A stretch of 64,000 nucleotides of DNA from CAYGWX01 sp964353855 [NCBI: uncultured bacterium] (lineage in GTDB: Bacteria > Edwardsbacteria > CAYGWX01), in contig CAYGWX010000007.1 of assembly GCA_964353855.1 (NCBI GenBank), positions 10,282 through 74,281 of the forward strand, read 5' to 3'. This document shows positions 62,806-64,000 of the stretch, one piece after another. Every line of letters starts with the position of its first letter. Positions within the stretch are counted from its first letter, which is position 1. The notes under the pieces were generated by a model. It saw nothing but the letters and a program-made list of their open reading frames with translations, had not been told where the DNA came from and ran no database searches. A program made the position numbers and the translations under genes.

Positions 62806-62833
62806 AGAATACGATCTTTGAAAGGAGAAAAAC

Positions 62834-63937
62834 TCAGGTCTTGGGAGTGAAAATGACCTGACCCGAGGGAAGCCTGGCCTCCCCCCCGCGCTCGTCCGCG
62901 GACCGGATGACCGCCCTGGCCAGGTCCATGAAGGCCTTGCCCAAAGGGCCCTCGGGCTGGGAGAGCACCACGGGCGAGCCTTTATCCGTTCCCAGGTTGA
63001 TCGCCGCGTCCAGGGGAATCTCGCCGAGGAGCGGAACTCCGAGCTCGCCGGCCACCCTCCGCGCCCCCCCCTTGGAGAAGACGCCCGTCTCCTTGCCGCA
63101 GTGCGGGCAGACGAAGCAGCTCATGTTTTCCACCAGGCCCAGGACCGGCGTTTCCACCTGCTGGAACATCCGCAGGCCCCGCCGGGCGTCGATCAAGGCC
63201 ACGTCCGAGGGGGTCGTGACGATGAGGGCCCCGGTCAGGGGGATAGACTGCACCAGGGTGAGCTGGGCGTCCCCGGTCCCGGGGGGAAGGTCGATCACCA
63301 GATAATCTAGGTTGCCCCAAACAACCTTTTTCAGGAACTGGGTCACGAGCTGCATGACCATCGGGCCGCGCCAGATGACCGGGGTGTCGTCCTCCAGAAG
63401 AAACCCGATGGACATGAGCTTCAAACCGTGCTTCTGGACCGGGACGAGGAGGTCCTCGCCCAGGACCTTGGGCTGCTCGCTCACGCCCAGGATCGTGGGC
63501 AGGCTTGGGCCGTAAACGTCGGCATCGCAGAGCCCGACCTTGTGGCCCAGCTTCGCCAAGGCGCAGGCCAGGTTCACCGCGATCGTAGACTTGCCCACCC
63601 CGCCCTTTCCGCTGGCCACCGCGATCGTGCGCTTGACCCCCGGGATGGGCGCCCGGTTCGCCCAGGGGTCGCCGCCCCGGGCCTCGGGCTTGGCTTCTTT
63701 CTTTCGGACCTCCATCTCGATGTCCACCACCCCGGGCACGGCGCGCAGGGTCTCGTGGACCCTCTGGGTGATGTCCCGGGTTATCTCCTCCTTGTCCGTG
63801 GGCAGGTCCAGGACTAAGCGAACCTTGCCCCCTTCCAGTGCGAGCTCCTTCACGATCCCGAAGGACACAAGGTCCCGGCTGAAGCCGGGATATCTGACTT
63901 TCTTCAATGCGGCTAATATGTCTTCTTTAGTAAGCAT
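62834..63937 (-). CDS. mrp: Mrp/ApbC iron-sulfur cluster carrier ATPase
   Basis: P-loop protein that carries and inserts Fe-S clusters into apo-enzymes. The 367-residue protein has an N-terminal MIP18/DUF59 domain (~1-95; ILAALKKVRYPGFSRDLVSF), the deviant Walker A AVASGKGGVGKSTIAVNLAC (~108-127), VGLCDADVYGPSLPTILGVS and LVIDLPPGTGDAQLTLVQSI. ENMSCFVCPHCGKET follows, whose CxxC pair binds the cluster at the dimer interface. Length and domain order match the Mrp type with fused DUF59. ATG start. A 63-base upstream stretch to the window end contains an inverted repeat that may be an operator. Confidence 0.93.
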   Translation of the reverse strand: MLTKEDILAALKKVRYPGFSRDLVSFGIVKELALEGGKVRLVLDLPTDKEEITRDITQRVHETLRAVPGVVDIEMEVRKKEAKPEARGGDPWANRAPIPGVKRTIAVASGKGGVGKSTIAVNLACALAKLGHKVGLCDADVYGPSLPTILGVSEQPKVLGEDLLVPVQKHGLKLMSIGFLLEDDTPVIWRGPMVMQLVTQFLKKVVWGNLDYLVIDLPPGTGDAQLTLVQSIPLTGALIVTTPSDVALIDARRGLRMFQQVETPVLGLVENMSCFVCPHCGKETGVFSKGGARRVAGELGVPLLGEIPLDAAINLGTDKGSPVVLSQPEGPLGKAFMDLARAVIRSADERGGEARLPSGQVIFTPKT

Positions 63938-63960
63938 GAATTCATTTGGGAATTGTAAAA

Positions 63961-63994
63961 CATCTGGTAGCTATGGTAGACTGGTATCCAGATG
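63961..63994. promoter_or_regulatory. Inverted repeat upstream of mrp
   Basis: CATCTGG and CCAGATG separated by 20 bases, upstream of the mrp start. Possible operator, or part of a gene beyond the window edge. Confidence 0.25.
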
Positions 63995-64000
63995 GGAGTT

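Overview
The window looks like a chromosomal segment of an uncultured Gram-negative-type bacterium. Most of it is GC-rich. It encodes ADP-heptose/LPS-type enzymes (gmhB and three family 9 glycosyltransferases). It also encodes at least seven large secreted proteins ending in an ~80-residue FlgD-like/type IX secretion sorting domain. That combination is typical of the FCB superphylum and nearby candidate phyla (for example WOR-3 or TA06/Edwardsbacteria). The placement is inference; no rRNA or tRNA gene is visible.

Layout. 1-2.5 kb: 5' part of valS (minus). 2.6-11.2 kb: an accessory zone. It holds a Panacea-type toxin-antitoxin pair, a DUF2809 protein, four visibly AT-rich genes (zinc-ribbon membrane protein, DUF4190/TPR/SH3 protein, YVTN propeller lipoprotein, signal-peptide/coiled-coil protein), and a ParE/Phd toxin-antitoxin pair wedged between a broken and an intact copy of one gene. 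11.4-15.1 kb: a polytopic glycosyltransferase and a secreted protein. 15.1-19.7 kb: an operon of sugar-phosphate isomerase, nucleotidyltransferase, metK and ahcY. 19.7-25.5 kb: a secreted subtilase and a second exported protein. 25.8-26.9 kb: an IS481-like element. 26.9-31.7 kb: xerC-hslV-heptosyltransferase-hslU-lipoprotein. 31.8-37.7 kb: a second lipoprotein, then argF-(FG-GAP protein)-dapF-guaB. 38-44.7 kb: a 14-repeat exported protein, a lamin-tail-domain protein, trxB, two small unknowns and a MATE transporter. 44.7-51.5 kb: an eight-gene minus-strand run (membrane protein, M48 protease, sulfatase-modifying-type protein, TPR protein, dxr, two heptosyltransferases, gmhB). 51.5-58.1 kb: a repeat protein interrupted by an in-frame TGA, a response regulator, a two-CW/GAF histidine kinase and an intact paralogue of the repeat protein with 13 repeats. 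58.6-63.9 kb: a giant duplicated CPBP membrane protease, an MgtC-like protein and the Fe-S carrier ATPase Mrp.

The most unusual signal is not a gene. Degenerate tandem arrays of fixed unit length recur across the window: 11 bp at five loci and 7 bp at seven loci, plus one 8-bp and one 10-bp array. Different loci use different but related unit sequences. They sit mainly in gaps between genes, but also in signal-peptide codons and at gene ends. The heptads resemble the STRR heptanucleotide repeats described in cyanobacteria. The 11-bp arrays, which repeat about once per helical turn, are the best candidate here for something undescribed.

Many minus-strand genes carry recognisable sigma70-type promoters (TTGACA, 17-18 bp, TATAAT-like) and GC-rich hairpin terminators, which delimit the transcription units. 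All functional calls rest on motif recognition by eye, without database searches.
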